A stretch of DNA of 64,000 bases, from positions 1-64,000 of the forward strand of contig JAYQSL010000007.1 in the NCBI GenBank assembly GCA_038146865.1. The letters are read 5' to 3'. The notes beneath the pieces were generated by a model. That model was not told the origin of the DNA. It saw only the letters and a program-made list of their open reading frames with translations, and made no database searches. The position numbers and the translations under genes are program-made. This stretch comes from GCA-2709075 sp038146865 (GTDB taxonomy: Bacteria > Pseudomonadota > Alphaproteobacteria > MPNO01 > UBA2964). Below, in pieces: positions 63,298 through 64,000 of the stretch; within the stretch, counting starts at the first letter, position 1, and each line of letters opens with the position of its first letter.

Positions 63298-64000
63298 ATG
63301 CCACCGTTTGAAGGGAAGATTTTTGATTATTTAGTCATTGGTGGCGGCAGCGCTGGTTGTCCCCTCGCCAGCCGGCTTTCGGAGGATCCAACCAAACAAG
63401 TATTGATGCTTGAAGCTGGAGAAGATTTCCCACCTGGTGAACAGCCACAGGACTTAGATCAGGCATTTGTAACAAGCTCGAAGAATAACCAGCGCTATGT
63501 TTGGGGTGATTTGAAAGCAGCGTTTTTTCCCCGTCCATCTAACGCGCCCGACGAGCGACCGCGCCGTCGTTATCATCAAGGTAAATTTATCGGAGGAAGT
63601 TCTTCGGTAAATGGGATGTGCGCTGTTCGGGGTATTCCCAGCGATTTTGAGGATTGGGAAGCGGCAGGGGCTTCTGGTTGGGGCTGGGAGGGTGTGCTGC
63701 CTTATTATAAAAAACTCGAAAAAGATTTGGACTTTGGGGGACCCATGCACGGAGACCGAGGCCCAATCCCGCTGCGCCGCCTTCCCAAAGAGGTCTGGCC
63801 GGGATTCACCGCTGCCGCATGTCGAGCTTTTGATGCTGCCGGTTGGCCGGATTTAGAAGATCAAAACGGAAGGTTTGAAGATGGCTATTTTCCAATCGCC
63901 ATGAACAACATCGACGGGAAAAGGATTTCCGCTGCTGTTGGTTATCTCACAACCGAAGTGCGTGGCAGACCCAATTTTAACCTGCTTGATCGTACGCACG
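63298..64000 (+). CDS. GMC-family oxidoreductase, 3' end outside window
   Basis: 234 codons are present and the frame runs off the right edge. The ATG at 63298 follows AAAGAGGAG by 7 bases. FDYLVIGGGSAG binds FAD, VLMLEAG is the next strand, and FIGGSSSVNGMCAVRG is the second GMC signature. GWGWEGVLPYYKKLE also fits. Members oxidise alcohols such as choline or polyethylene glycol. Divergent from the enoyl-CoA hydratase with a 136-base gap. Confidence 0.9.
   Translation, partial: MPPFEGKIFDYLVIGGGSAGCPLASRLSEDPTKQVLMLEAGEDFPPGEQPQDLDQAFVTSSKNNQRYVWGDLKAAFFPRPSNAPDERPRRRYHQGKFIGGSSSVNGMCAVRGIPSDFEDWEAAGASGWGWEGVLPYYKKLEKDLDFGGPMHGDRGPIPLRRLPKEVWPGFTAAACRAFDAAGWPDLEDQNGRFEDGYFPIAMNNIDGKRISAAVGYLTTEVRGRPNFNLLDRTH

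Overview
The window looks like chromosomal DNA of a free-living, probably uncultured proteobacterium (Pseudomonadota). The support is indirect: O-antigen-type RfbF/RfbG and FnlA/B/C genes, BadH/BadI-like enzymes, a SenA/SenB/SelD set, many Rieske and acyl-CoA enzymes, and Shine-Dalgarno-led overlapping operons. I cannot fix the class. No rRNA, tRNA, CRISPR array or intact insertion sequence was seen.

Region A (1-16.3 kb, all + strand) is a surface-polysaccharide locus. It begins inside a methyltransferase-like gene. A translationally coupled operon for a CDP-linked, probably C-methyl-branched 6-deoxyhexose follows (rfbF, rfbG, epimerase, C-methyltransferase, ketoreductase). Next come two glycosyltransferases, an acetamidino-transfer set (WbuX-like amidotransferase plus HisH/HisF paralogues), and the FnlB/FnlA/FnlC route to UDP-L-FucNAc with a second C-methyltransferase inserted. 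A WbuB-like glycosyltransferase ends it. The set fits synthesis of L-FucNAm. Three genes here carry four frame breaks; none was noticed elsewhere.

Region B (17-35.3 kb) follows a 684-bp gene-poor junction. It holds a cupin, an operon of zinc alcohol dehydrogenase, CobW GTPase, Rieske ferredoxin and carboxymuconolactone-decarboxylase-like protein, a hydrolase, a Rieske oxygenase and an LLM flavoenzyme. A ten-gene minus-strand run (34.6-24.5 kb) follows: Baeyer-Villiger-type monooxygenase, CaiB/BaiF CoA-transferase, MaoC-like protein, BadH-like dehydrogenase, BadI-like ring hydrolase, then FbiC, F420:NADP oxidoreductase, CofE, CofD and CofC. Cofactor F420 synthesis thus appears to be co-transcribed with an alicyclic-acid ring-cleavage pathway.

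Region C (35.3-43 kb) is a selenium module. A PhnD-like binding protein, ATPase and fused permease (putative selenium oxyanion importer) lead into an FAD-oxidoreductase/SelD fusion, the selenosugar synthase SenB and the selenoneine synthase SenA. Import, selenophosphate, selenosugar and selenoneine steps sit together; the hercynine-forming EgtD is not in the window.

Region D (43-47.9 kb) pairs MTA phosphorylase and MtnA with a fused class II aldolase/short-chain dehydrogenase. This suggests a DHAP-shunt for methylthioadenosine or 5'-deoxyadenosine.

Region E (48.2-57.8 kb) is a heptose locus: split transketolase, transaldolase, GmhA, HddA and an HddC-GmhB fusion lead to GDP-heptose. A lysine-less DegT-family enzyme, an epimerase and a B12-type radical SAM protein probably modify it.

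Region F (57.9-64 kb) holds an LVIVD-repeat protein, a two-subunit Rieske dioxygenase, an ADP-forming acyl-CoA synthetase alpha-type protein, an enoyl-CoA hydratase and the start of a GMC oxidoreductase. It is another catabolic block.
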